From positions 16,325-80,324 of the forward strand of contig NZ_CANMUW010000017.1 of the NCBI RefSeq assembly GCF_947501225.1: DNA of 64,000 nucleotides, read 5' to 3'. The position numbers and the translations under genes are program-made. Below, piece by piece: positions 9,582-17,756 of the stretch; the first letter of the stretch is position 1, and every line of letters begins with the position of its first letter. The notes below the pieces were generated by a model that did not search any database, was not told the DNA's origin, and worked only from the letters and a program-made list of their open reading frames with translations. The DNA comes from an uncultured Shewanella sp. GTDB lineage: Bacteria > Pseudomonadota > Gammaproteobacteria > Enterobacterales > Shewanellaceae.

Positions 9582-9814
9582 AGTATGCAATCTTAATCAA
9601 TTGCCACTAAACAGTTTTATTTGGGGGCTGCTTAGTTGAGGCAGAACTTTACCAATTCACTTACGCTTCTGCAAGTCCTTAGTTAAGAGACTCGATTTAA
9701 TTGCCTAGTTTGTATACTTATTCTTTCTGTCCGGTCATTTATGCGCCGATTGCCCGTTTCTGTCTGACGGTAAAACACCCGGCGCTGCTATCTCGGCTAT
9801 GGCATCGCCGGTGC
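9582..9814. other. Intergenic: tRNA-Pro promoter side
   Basis: Contains no gene that I can support. Bases 9582-9720 should hold the minus-strand tRNA-Pro promoter, but no convincing match stood out. Confidence 0.4.
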
Positions 9815-11599
9815 CTAATGATGATACATTCTGCGGCCTTCACGCATCACTTCGATTAGCTCGGGTGCACTCATCTTCTTTTTTAATCTTTTATCGAAGC
9901 TCTTATCATAGATACGATACTTTCCATGTCTGTCGATAACGGTTATTTCAGACTTCTGGTAGATACCGAAAATACGGCTGTCGCCGATATAAACCCAGGA
10001 CTCCGAGTCAGGCTCCAGCAGACTACGGCCGGCACTGTAATCGGTCGCCGCATTGGTGCAGCCAAGGACCTGTGTCATCAGTGTCGGCACTATTCCGTAA
10101 TGGCTGGTGCGATAGTTGACATGCTTTGTCTCGGCACGTCCCGGCCAGTGAATGATCAAGGGGACCTGTACATTTGCCGGAGACAAATTGCTACGTGCCT
10201 CATCGGGGTTACTTGTGAAGAGTTTACCGCTGACGCCGGTGATGATGATAAGTGTATCGTCAGGAGTGGCCTCAATCAGCTCTTTTAATTTCTGATCGAT
10301 GAAGTTCAGGGACTGCCTGTATTGATTAAATAACACACGCTGTGCCGGTTTCAGGTTTTTGTCGGCTTTGACCGTTTCAATGCCCAGGAAGCCTACCGGT
10401 GTGTCGTAGGTCTCGGGTGAGCGAAGGTTTATCAAGCCAAACCAGGGCGAGTCTTGCGTCAGCTGCCAGCGCTTAAATGCTGCGATAGATTTTATGTCCG
10501 CATCGGCATCGCTGTTATCTATTTCAGTTATGAAAGGCTCAAAGTCGTCGAATATTGAGTTCGGTCTCCACTCAGAGTCCTGAGTGGTAAACAGACCCAG
10601 ATGATAATCTTGTTGCTTAAGTGTTTGCGTCAATATCGGAGAGGTCTGATTCAGGCCCGCCGCATTGATATAACTCCCCTGAAGCCCATAGAGGATAGAG
10701 AACATGCCACTGTCATACTGAGTTCCGCCACTTAAGTGCTGATGAAAGATCTGGTTTTCGTCACCGTATTGCGTCAGGAAAGGCATGGTGTTGGCGTCAA
10801 CCAGGTCTGCCCGGAGATTATTGACCGTGATAAGCAATATGTTGGGCTGTGTCTGTGCCTTACACTGCATCGGGGTCATCGGATAGTTCAAGCTGCTTCT
10901 GAGATCTGAGTCTCTGCGAGTTTTGGCTTTACTATCGATACCATGACTCTCCATAAAGGAACGTGCTGTGGCAGGATAGGAGAGTGGGTAGGCATCATCC
11001 AGTTGCGTGATCTCAGTGATATCGGCCGCATCGGCCCAGATATGGATCAGATGGCTGCTGACAAAACAGATACCTACAAACGCCACGACTCTGTTACCAC
11101 AATTGACCTTATGGATCTTATCGATCCGTTTCCAGAGGAAGTTGGCCAGGGTCAGCTCCAGGGCTATGATCCCCAGAGGTGTGACGATATAGGATGTTCC
11201 CCGCAGCAGTGCGTTGAGGTCGGCCCAGGCCAGATCAAAGACAAAGGGGCTCAGGTGCAGGCCGTAGTCATCATAGATGATCGTGTCATACAGTAAGATA
11301 CAGAGGCTGAGAGTGGCAACGACGGCCGCGTAGCCACGTAATATCTTAGAATAGGGCAGGAGCAGGGTGACCGGAAATACCAGTACCAGATAGACAATAA
11401 AAGCTAAGAAGCTGAAATGCCCTATGGTGCTGATAGCCAGATATCCCCAACCAATCCAGGTTTCGGGATAGCCAACACTATCGAGATACCGGATCCCCAC
11501 GATCATTGCGAGAAAGCCGTTGAAGAAGGCAAACCAATGTCCCCAACTAACTAGTCGTGATACGCGATCGCGTACCATCTCTTTTTTACGCTTGACCAT
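9815..11599 (-). CDS. yejM: YejM-like inner-membrane sulfatase-fold protein (LapC/PbgA)
   Basis: In E. coli, YejM (PbgA/LapC) senses lipopolysaccharide at the periplasmic face of the inner membrane and controls LpxC turnover through LapB. This 594-residue homologue has the same plan: five hydrophobic segments in the first 190 residues (the DUF3413 region), a basic linker, then a sulfatase/alkaline-phosphatase-fold domain from about 245 (ILLITVNNLRADL). The catalytic Cys/Ser of true sulfatases is not evident at the usual place, in keeping with a non-enzymatic role. Just upstream on the same strand is yejL, and yejK is divergent, the E. coli gene group. The synteny supports the name strongly. 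Confidence 0.92.
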   Translation of the reverse strand: MVKRKKEMVRDRVSRLVSWGHWFAFFNGFLAMIVGIRYLDSVGYPETWIGWGYLAISTIGHFSFLAFIVYLVLVFPVTLLLPYSKILRGYAAVVATLSLCILLYDTIIYDDYGLHLSPFVFDLAWADLNALLRGTSYIVTPLGIIALELTLANFLWKRIDKIHKVNCGNRVVAFVGICFVSSHLIHIWADAADITEITQLDDAYPLSYPATARSFMESHGIDSKAKTRRDSDLRSSLNYPMTPMQCKAQTQPNILLITVNNLRADLVDANTMPFLTQYGDENQIFHQHLSGGTQYDSGMFSILYGLQGSYINAAGLNQTSPILTQTLKQQDYHLGLFTTQDSEWRPNSIFDDFEPFITEIDNSDADADIKSIAAFKRWQLTQDSPWFGLINLRSPETYDTPVGFLGIETVKADKNLKPAQRVLFNQYRQSLNFIDQKLKELIEATPDDTLIIITGVSGKLFTSNPDEARSNLSPANVQVPLIIHWPGRAETKHVNYRTSHYGIVPTLMTQVLGCTNAATDYSAGRSLLEPDSESWVYIGDSRIFGIYQKSEITVIDRHGKYRIYDKSFDKRLKKKMSAPELIEVMREGRRMYHH

Positions 11600-11685
11600 G
11601 TGGCTCCGCTTACTGATTTAAATGCTTGTGTATCTTAAGTGTTTTTTGTTGTGATTTGCTAGTTTTTCAATCAGTAAAGACTGAA

Positions 11686-11901
11686 TTAATCTTTAACGGA
11701 CTGTGCCAGCGCCTTAGAAAATTGCTCTGCAACACTCGCTCGCGCTTCCTGGGGGACTTTTCGGGTTAATAGGTCGGTAACACAATTTCCAAGCACCATG
11801 AGTCTTAAATCTGTAGGTGCCTGATGCTTATCCATTACGGCGCTGACCTCTGCGATAATTGCTTCGACCTGGGTGTTTGAATATTTAGATTGAATAGCCA
11901 T
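11686..11901 (-). CDS. yejL: YejL family protein (UPF0352)
   Basis: A 71-residue soluble helical protein of the UPF0352/YejL family; the biochemical role is unknown. The family core is visible as KYSNTQVEAIIAEV and DLRLMVLGNCVTDLL, and the length is typical. It sits 86 bases upstream of yejM on the same strand and very likely shares its transcript. The divergent yejK promoter region lies just upstream. Confidence 0.93.
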   Translation of the reverse strand: MAIQSKYSNTQVEAIIAEVSAVMDKHQAPTDLRLMVLGNCVTDLLTRKVPQEARASVAEQFSKALAQSVKD

Positions 11902-12260
11902 AGTTTACATTGTTTCACTTTGAAAGAGATTTGCGGCCTATGATAACCGAATTTGAACGGGAACTCGATATCAATACGCCGAGTATATGTACTGACAGAC
12001 AAGCTATTTAATTCAATTCATATCAGAGTTAATAGAAGGGAGATCTTGCCCTTGAAGCGCTATCTCAATTGGGGCAATATAGGCTCACAAAATTAATGTT
12101 TGTGGGCCGTTTTTTGGTCGACTTACGATAAGTTCAATTTTATGTAGCCAGCGTTTATCCGGCATTTGATCCGCTAAGTGCAAATGAAGATCTGCCCGTT
12201 TTTTGCCAGCGATAGTGAATACGGCTATCGGCTACTCAATCACTATTTCTATCGAGGCCT
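11902..12260. other. Divergent promoter region yejL/yejK
   Basis: A 359-base gene-free stretch between the two divergent genes. It must hold both promoters. An imperfect inverted repeat (GGGAGATCTTGCCC, then CAATTGGGGCAATATAG) is visible near 12038-12082. I see no ORF or RNA gene in it. Confidence 0.4.
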
Positions 12261-13289
12261 ATGAGTATTAACGTCGAACAAGCAATTATTCACGCGATTT
12301 CACAAGATCGTGAGGGACAGTTAAGCTGCCGATTGCGTCCACAACCGCTTTTAAACAGTGAGGCTGTCGAAGCCATGCTCGAAGAGCTTCACCAAACTTA
12401 CACCACAAAAGCGGGTAAGGGGTTTGGTCACTTCGGTACTCATGGAGAAGACGGTGAAGCGAACCCAAAGTTTGAGCAGGCGCTGACCGAGTATCGAAAT
12501 GGTGAACTTGGGTTTGTCGAGTTTTCCGGGATTGCGGGCAAGTTGCTGCAGGAGGAGCTGGCTAAATATGATTTCAGTCAGGGTGGCTTCCTGTTGATGT
12601 CTTGCTACACCCATATGACCAGTGACTATCTCTATGTCTCTCTGCTCAATGCTAAATCGTCGATGACGGTATTAGACGATATGGAGCTGTCGCAAAATAC
12701 CCACCTTGATCTGAACAATGTTCAGCTGGCGGCACGCATCGATCTGACCGAATGGCAGGCCGACGGCGACTCTCATAAATATATCTCATTTATCCGTGGA
12801 CGGGCGGGGCGTAAAGTCGCCGATTTCTTCCTCGACTTCATGGGGTGTGTCGAAGGGGTGAATACCAAGGCGCAGAATAAGCAGCTGATGAACGCGGTAG
12901 AAGACTTCATGTCGGGTAGCGAGCTGACAAAAGATGAACGTCAGCAGTGCCGTGAAAAGGTGTTCGACTACTGCACAGAGCGTTGTGATATCGGCGCCGA
13001 TATTGAGATCAAAGATCTGGCCGATGAACTTGCCGATAGCGGCATGGACTCCTTCTATGACTTCGCCCAGAGTGGGGAGTATGAGCTGGAAGATGAGTTC
13101 CCCGGTGATAAGCCCACCTTGAGACAGTTGAAGAAGTTTTCAGGTACAGGCGGTGGGGTAACACTAAGTTTCGATGGCGCACACTTAGGTGAGCGTGTGA
13201 TGTACGATCCGATCTCTGATACCATCATGATCAAAGGTGTCCCGGCTAACCTTAAGGATCAACTCGACAGACGACTCAAGGGCGGTTAA
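12261..13289 (+). CDS. yejK: Nucleoid-associated protein YejK (NdpA)
   Basis: A 342-residue nucleoid-associated protein of the NdpA family, which in E. coli is spread over the nucleoid and binds topoisomerase subunits. The sequence covers the full family: an N-terminal region with [19 protein letters not shown], a middle containing [20 protein letters not shown] (the most conserved block, near residue 175-195) and a C-terminal domain rich in acidic residues. It is divergent from yejL-yejM, as in enterics. Start ATG after TCGAGGCCT. It ends at a hairpin terminator. Confidence 0.95.
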   Translation: MSINVEQAIIHAISQDREGQLSCRLRPQPLLNSEAVEAMLEELHQTYTTKAGKGFGHFGTHGEDGEANPKFEQALTEYRNGELGFVEFSGIAGKLLQEELAKYDFSQGGFLLMSCYTHMTSDYLYVSLLNAKSSMTVLDDMELSQNTHLDLNNVQLAARIDLTEWQADGDSHKYISFIRGRAGRKVADFFLDFMGCVEGVNTKAQNKQLMNAVEDFMSGSELTKDERQQCREKVFDYCTERCDIGADIEIKDLADELADSGMDSFYDFAQSGEYELEDEFPGDKPTLRQLKKFSGTGGGVTLSFDGAHLGERVMYDPISDTIMIKGVPANLKDQLDRRLKGG

Positions 13290-13325
13290 GCCCGGGCTGA
13301 AGCTGAGTCCTTTCTTAACTCCTTA

Positions 13326-13350
13326 ATAGAGCGCCTTTTGGCGCTCTATT
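13326..13350 (+). terminator. yejK terminator
   Basis: Stem TAGAGCGCC/GGCGCTCTA with a TTTT loop follows yejK by about 37 bases. The T-run after it is short. Confidence 0.6.
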
Positions 13351-13647
13351 TGATCCCCTCCCGCAACAATCTGTATTTTTTATCGAGTTTTCCTTACTCC
13401 AGTGCTATTACATCATGATGGCCAACGGCAGCGATTGTTTTTCACTCTTTTTTTCACCCCATAACGAAAACCGATAAAAGCGGGCTAGAATTAGCGTGTA
13501 AACGGCTCGAAAAAATCGATTCACCAAGGTAAACTTGCCAGATATGGATGGAAGAGCTAAATCTCTCTATTCAATGGATATCGAGTCCCTTGGCCATCGC
13601 CGACAGGACGTATGAAAGGTAGACTGTTTTTCTACCCAGGAGAGTAA
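13351..13647. other. Intergenic upstream of the PTPS-fold gene
   Basis: About 300 bases without a supportable gene. TAGAAT near 13488 could be a -10 element for the next gene, with a long leader, but the match is not decisive. Confidence 0.3.
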
Positions 13648-14529
13648 ATGCAACTTTTTGTCAGAGATTTAACCGTGATCGACTTTTCCTATCTATGCCC
13701 GATACGTGGCATGGTGGGAGAGAGTTGGACTGTCGATGTGCTCCTCGATGGTGGATTAGATGAGCAAAATATGGTGTTGGACTTCTCGAAAGTAAAACGC
13801 ACCATAAAAGACACCATCGACGATATTGCCGATCATAGGCTGCTCATACCTACCGCTTATAGCGAGGTGCGCTGGCAGCAACGCGGTGACAGGGTGTGGA
13901 TGGACTTTAACAGTCTGCAGGGCGATATTCACCTGGCTTGTCCTGAGGAGGCTTTTGCACTGATCCCGACTGAGATTATCGACTTCGATAGCGTAAATGC
14001 CTTCCTGCAGAAGGCGTTAAAGGAAGCCCTGCCCGATAATGTAGATGGCATAGCCCTGACATTGAGAAATGAGATCCATGATTCTCCCTATTATCACTAC
14101 TCTCATGGCCTGAGAAAGCATGATGGTAACTGTCAACGCATCGCTCATGGTCACCGGAGTCCGGTTAATGTGTTTGAAAACGGCATAGCCGCACCTAAGT
14201 GGGATGAATATTGGGCCGAGCGTTGGAAGGATATCTACTTAGGCAGTGAAGAGGATCTGGTCAGTGTCGCTTCTCTGGCTCTGTCGCCACAGGCGAAGGT
14301 ATCAGATGAGACCCACTTTGGTTTCCACTATCAGGCACCCCAGGGGGATTTCCAGCTTGCCATGCCTAAATCCCGTTGTGAGATCATTCCACACGATACC
14401 ACGGTGGAGCTATTGGCCGAGTTTATGGCAAACACCCTGGTGGAGAAATCACCTCAGAGTGAATTTAAGGTGATCGCCTATGAAGGTATCGGTAAGGGTG
14501 CGATATCGGTAAAAGGCAATAAGGCCTGA
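13648..14529 (+). CDS. Double PTPS/QueD-fold protein with one degenerate zinc site
   Basis: Member of the 6-pyruvoyl-tetrahydropterin synthase / 6-carboxytetrahydropterin synthase superfamily, but 293 residues instead of about 120-150, so it appears to hold two such domains. In the second half the zinc and Cys motif is intact: YSHGLRKHDGNCQRIAHGH at about 151-169. In the first half the equivalent segment (FSYLCPIRGMVGESWTV, 13-29) has lost the histidines, yet the downstream block LDFSKVK...DHRLLIPT (45-69), with its Asp-His pair, is retained. The reaction is unknown; a role in pterin or queuosine-like chemistry is only inferred from the fold. Strong AGGAGAG before the ATG. The M23 peptidase gene follows 44 bases later. 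Confidence 0.7.
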   Translation: MQLFVRDLTVIDFSYLCPIRGMVGESWTVDVLLDGGLDEQNMVLDFSKVKRTIKDTIDDIADHRLLIPTAYSEVRWQQRGDRVWMDFNSLQGDIHLACPEEAFALIPTEIIDFDSVNAFLQKALKEALPDNVDGIALTLRNEIHDSPYYHYSHGLRKHDGNCQRIAHGHRSPVNVFENGIAAPKWDEYWAERWKDIYLGSEEDLVSVASLALSPQAKVSDETHFGFHYQAPQGDFQLAMPKSRCEIIPHDTTVELLAEFMANTLVEKSPQSEFKVIAYEGIGKGAISVKGNKA

Positions 14530-14573
14530 TTGTTAATGGTTAATGAAGCTTGGAGACTAGTTTGGAGTATAGC

Positions 14574-15431
14574 GTGAAATATCTGAAGTCTGTGTCGCCG
14601 GCACTGTTTTCTCTGGTAACTTTGACTCTGCTTACCCCCGGTGAGGCGAACGCGCAACTGCTACTCACGGGGAAGATGGAGCAGGGAGCCTTAATCCGTG
14701 GTCAGGTGACACCCGGCAGTACCGCTTTTTTAAATGGAGAGAAGATAAAGGTCACGCCAAAGGGCGACTTTGCCTTCGGATTTTCCCGTGATGCAGCACT
14801 TAAGCAGGAGTTGAAACTCGTTTACCCCGATGGTTTAACACAGATTAAGCCTCTGAATATTAAAGCTAAAGAGTACAAGATAGACAGGCTGACCGGGATC
14901 AGTAAGAAGATCATGAAGCCTGATCCCAAGGCTCAGGCCAGGGCGGCCAAAGACAGCAAACAGGTCAAGGCGGCAAGGGCACAGTTTTCCGATAACACCG
15001 CATTCACGCAGGAGTTTATCTGGCCATTGACCGGCCGGATATCCGGCGTCTATGGCAGCCAGCGTGTCTATAACGGCAAGCCCGGCAATCCTCACTACGG
15101 CGTAGATGTGGCGGCCAAAACCGGAACTGTGGTGGTCGCTCCCGCCGATGGGAAGATAAGCCTGTCGGTGGCGGATATGTTCTACTCAGGTGGCACTATC
15201 ATCTTAGATCATGGCTATGGAGTGAGCTCCAGCTTCCTGCATCTCAGCAAGCTCTATGTAAAAGAGGGGCAGGAGATTAAACAGGGCCAACCTATCGCCG
15301 AGGTCGGTGCTACTGGCCGTGTCACCGGACCACATCTCGACTGGCGGATTAACTGGTATCAGATGCGCTTAGATCCTGTGACAATAGTGCCCTCTATGGC
15401 TAGCGTGCTTAAACAGCAAAAGAGTCAATGA
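14574..15431 (+). CDS. Periplasmic M23 family metallopeptidase (LysM-free)
   Basis: Likely peptidoglycan endopeptidase or regulator in the periplasm. Residues 1-27 form a signal peptide ending GEANA, and the C-terminal third is an M23/LytM domain: GVYGSQRVYNGKPGNPHYGVDVA supplies the first His...Asp ligands, then GYGVSSSFLHLS, and finally GPHLDWRINW. The last motif is HxD-type rather than the classic HxH; I have seen this HLDWR variant in other M23 proteins, so it need not be dead. The GTG start at 14574 has GGAG six bases upstream; the frame opens earlier at a TTG without a site. It may be co-transcribed with the PTPS-fold gene. Confidence 0.85.
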   Translation: MKYLKSVSPALFSLVTLTLLTPGEANAQLLLTGKMEQGALIRGQVTPGSTAFLNGEKIKVTPKGDFAFGFSRDAALKQELKLVYPDGLTQIKPLNIKAKEYKIDRLTGISKKIMKPDPKAQARAAKDSKQVKAARAQFSDNTAFTQEFIWPLTGRISGVYGSQRVYNGKPGNPHYGVDVAAKTGTVVVAPADGKISLSVADMFYSGGTIILDHGYGVSSSFLHLSKLYVKEGQEIKQGQPIAEVGATGRVTGPHLDWRINWYQMRLDPVTIVPSMASVLKQQKSQ

Positions 15432-15463
15432 CTCCAGTTTAAGAACACACAACTAAAACTTAA

Positions 15464-15502
15464 TCAAAAAGCGGCCTTTATGAAGATAGAGGCGGCTTTT
15501 TT
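15464..15502 (+). terminator. Terminator after the M23 peptidase
   Basis: An imperfect inverted repeat AGCGGCCT/AGGCGGCT, flanked by A5 and T6, 33 bases after the stop codon. Confidence 0.6.
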
Positions 15503-15674
15503 GTCTGCTTTCCAATGAGGTGGACAGCATTTTCCATATCACATTTCCCTTTGGTGCAGGTGTGAATGTTCGACTCATATCTTATTTTTAACCAAACACC
15601 ATAAATAGAACTGATGGGTAGTCATCGTTTTATCACCCTAGGCTCTGCTCTTTCTACGAAATCTTGTCTCGATG

Positions 15675-15702
15675 CGATCCATATGCGTCTTTCAATCGTA
15701 TC
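15675..15702 (+). promoter_or_regulatory. ECF-sigma-type promoter before the LON-domain gene
   Basis: CGATCC (15675-15680), an 18-base spacer, then TATC (15699-15702), preceded by CG. The same arrangement recurs before the sigma factor gene at 16342. The TGATCC-like -35 box resembles the known sigma-E/ChrR promoter of Rhodobacter sphaeroides. It predicts a start site near 15709, about 27 bases before the GTG. Confidence 0.6.
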
Positions 15703-15735
15703 TTAATACACAGATAAACTGGCTAGGTTAAAGAT

Positions 15736-16344
15736 GTGAATTTTGACTCTTCGACAACGATTGCGACCCATATTGGTAATAAATTGGCCTTATTACCTCT
15801 GCCTTTAGTGCTGCTACCAGGCGGAATACAGCGGATAAAAATCTTTGAATCTAAGCACTTGGCTTTGATCAAAGAAGCAGCCAAAGGGAATGGTTTTGTG
15901 CTTAGCTTATTTAAACCTGACTTACCCCACAAGAGTTCATTGTGGGGAGTGCAGGTAAAAGTTATCGACTTTGAATTTGATGACCACTTTCTGGTGGTAG
16001 ATATTCAAGCCGAAGATCTGGTGTGTCTAACCGAGATATCTCAAAGTGCAGAAGGAATGCTATTCGCAAATGTAGCGCCTAAAGCTCACTGGGAGTCGCG
16101 ACAAATAACATCCGACATGAAAATATTGGTTAAACAGCTTCGTGCAATCTTCCATAAACATCCTAATCTAAAAAGGTTGTATCGGAAAACATACTTTAAC
16201 GATCCAAATTGGGTTTGTGCCAGGTTTATAGAAGTATTACCTTTATCTCTGAATGAAAAGGAAAAATGTATTTTAGAGTATCGCTTGGATCAGATTGAAG
16301 CGTTTTTGAATACTATAATTTTGGGTCCAACCATAAAAAGTTGA
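15736..16344 (+). CDS. LON N-terminal (substrate-binding) domain protein
   Basis: A 202-residue stand-alone Lon substrate-binding-domain protein without ATPase or protease domains. The N-terminal hallmark is ALLPLPLVLLPGGIQRIKIFESKHLALIKEA (in pieces over residues 17-48), the canonical LON start; the rest, up to about 125, continues the beta-rich fold, and the C-terminus is helical. The role is unknown: similar proteins may bind unfolded proteins. It has its own promoter copy (15675-15702), and its TGA stop codon forms the first three bases of the -35 box of the next gene's promoter, so it is tightly linked to the sigma factor operon. GTG start. Confidence 0.75.
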   Translation: MNFDSSTTIATHIGNKLALLPLPLVLLPGGIQRIKIFESKHLALIKEAAKGNGFVLSLFKPDLPHKSSLWGVQVKVIDFEFDDHFLVVDIQAEDLVCLTEISQSAEGMLFANVAPKAHWESRQITSDMKILVKQLRAIFHKHPNLKRLYRKTYFNDPNWVCARFIEVLPLSLNEKEKCILEYRLDQIEAFLNTIILGPTIKS

Positions 16345-16369
16345 TCCTTTCTCGTTTTTGCTGCGTATC
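16342..16369 (+). promoter_or_regulatory. ECF-sigma-type promoter before rpoE
   Basis: TGATCC (16342-16347), 18 bases, then TATC (16366-16369) preceded by CG. It matches the element at 15675 in both boxes and in spacing, as expected for sigma-factor autoregulation. Predicted start about 25 bases before the ATG. Confidence 0.65.
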
Positions 16370-16401
16370 AGTGTTTAAGAGACATAAACAGGTATGAATA
16401 G

Positions 16402-17028
16402 ATGCATGAGCCAGAGAGAGGGTCCCTGTTAAAGGAGGTCAAAAATATCGTACCAAAACAGGAAGCGAATGAAGTTCCTAAAGAACTCTCCTCTTGGCTT
16501 ACATTAGTTGCCAGTCGTCGCGATAAGCAGGCGTTTACTGCCATTTTTGCATTTTTTGCGCCTAAGATAAGACGCTTTGGTTTGAAGCAGTTAAATACAG
16601 ATGCACAAGCTGCAGAGCTGGTGCAGGAGACGCTTTCCAATGTATGGAAAAAAGCTCATCTGTATGATTCAAGCAAAGGCGCTGTAACCACTTGGGTCTA
16701 TACGATTATGAGAAACGCATCATTCGATATGCTGAGAAAAATTCAAAGTAAGAATGAACTGTTACTCGGTGACGATATTTGGCCAATAGAGGCACAAGAA
16801 TATTGTGATCATGATGGTCAAGGCGATCATTTGATGGAGCGACAAATGCTCAACTATTTAGATATGTTGCCAGAATCTCAGCAGTTGGTAGTGAAAGGAG
16901 TTTATTTTCAAGAGCTTTCTCAAGAACAACTCTCCAAGCAGTTAGGTATACCGCTAGGAACGGTGAAATCCAGATTGCGGTTAGCTTTGGCTAAGTTGAA
17001 AGAGCAGATTGGAGACACACATGATTAA
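16402..17028 (+). CDS. rpoE: ECF RNA polymerase sigma factor (RpoE/ChrR type)
   Basis: An alternative sigma factor that probably reads the operon around it. The 208 residues show region 2 (about 45-110: AFTAIFAFFAPKIRRFGLKQL, AAELVQETLSNVWKKAHLYD, VTTWVYTIMRNASFDMLRK) and region 4 (about 150-205: LPESQQLVVKGVYFQ, QEQLSKQLGIPLGTVKSRLRLAL). The next gene, overlapping by 8 bases, encodes a ChrR-type zinc anti-sigma factor, so this belongs to the ECF11-like group known from the singlet-oxygen response of Rhodobacter sphaeroides; it is not the enteric envelope-stress RpoE, which pairs with RseA. A matching promoter lies just upstream. Confidence 0.92.
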   Translation: MHEPERGSLLKEVKNIVPKQEANEVPKELSSWLTLVASRRDKQAFTAIFAFFAPKIRRFGLKQLNTDAQAAELVQETLSNVWKKAHLYDSSKGAVTTWVYTIMRNASFDMLRKIQSKNELLLGDDIWPIEAQEYCDHDGQGDHLMERQMLNYLDMLPESQQLVVKGVYFQELSQEQLSKQLGIPLGTVKSRLRLALAKLKEQIGDTHD

Positions 17029-17740
17029 ACTACATCCTAAAAGAGACATTTTATCCTCATTTGTGTCGGATGAACTTCCGGTCTCTCTTTCAGTTATCGT
17101 ATCCAGCCATGTGGAGCTATGTCCTTGCTGTCAGTCTGAGATCCAAGTATTGACCGAACAAGCTGCTAACGCCTGCTTTGCTCAAGCAGATACTTTTTCT
17201 TCACAAAATGTACTGAGTTATTCGAGTGAGCATGAAATAAATGTTGCCGATATCGCCTTGGATGAGCTGGATATGGCGATGTTTAACTCCATCACAGATG
17301 AGCTTCCAGGCTCAAGAGAAGAGGTGTTAAGTGATGCATTCGAAGCTGAATTCATCGACGTCTGTGATGTTTCAATCCCAATGCCAAGAGCGCTTAGAAC
17401 ACTGGAGATGAAACCATTCCAAGGTCTGGGTAAGTTGTCACGTTCGCGGGTTTTACTAGAGGATGGCGCATTAAGAACAAGTTTGCTCCATATTGAAACA
17501 GGCGGCTCAGTTCCAACTCATACCCACAAAGGTTTCGAAGTAACGTTATTACTGCAAGGTAGCTTTGAGGATGAGATGGGAACTTATCATGCCGGTGATT
17601 TTATCTGGTTAGATGGAAATCATACTCATCAACCTGTGACGAAAACGGGTTGTGTTTGCTTAACGGTTTCAAATGATGCGATCCATTTCACCAAAGGAAT
17701 GAGTCAGTTGCTCAATCCTATTGGTCAGTTTATCTATTAA
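17021..17740 (+). CDS. chrR: ChrR-type zinc anti-sigma factor with cupin domain
   Basis: Holds the sigma factor inactive until singlet oxygen or a similar stress releases it. The N-terminal zinc-binding anti-sigma domain retains the ligands known from R. sphaeroides ChrR: His5, His30, Cys34 and Cys37 (SSHVELCPCC). The C-terminal cupin-like domain (about 125-239) shows THTHKGFE and GNHTHQP, the expected metal ligands that receive the stress signal. Length 239 residues. The ATG at 17021 follows GGAG by six bases and overlaps the end of rpoE, giving translational coupling. The upstream TTG at 17009 is rejected. Confidence 0.9.
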   Translation: MIKLHPKRDILSSFVSDELPVSLSVIVSSHVELCPCCQSEIQVLTEQAANACFAQADTFSSQNVLSYSSEHEINVADIALDELDMAMFNSITDELPGSREEVLSDAFEAEFIDVCDVSIPMPRALRTLEMKPFQGLGKLSRSRVLLEDGALRTSLLHIETGGSVPTHTHKGFEVTLLLQGSFEDEMGTYHAGDFIWLDGNHTHQPVTKTGCVCLTVSNDAIHFTKGMSQLLNPIGQFIY

Positions 17741-17756
17741 GTGGAGATTAATTCTC

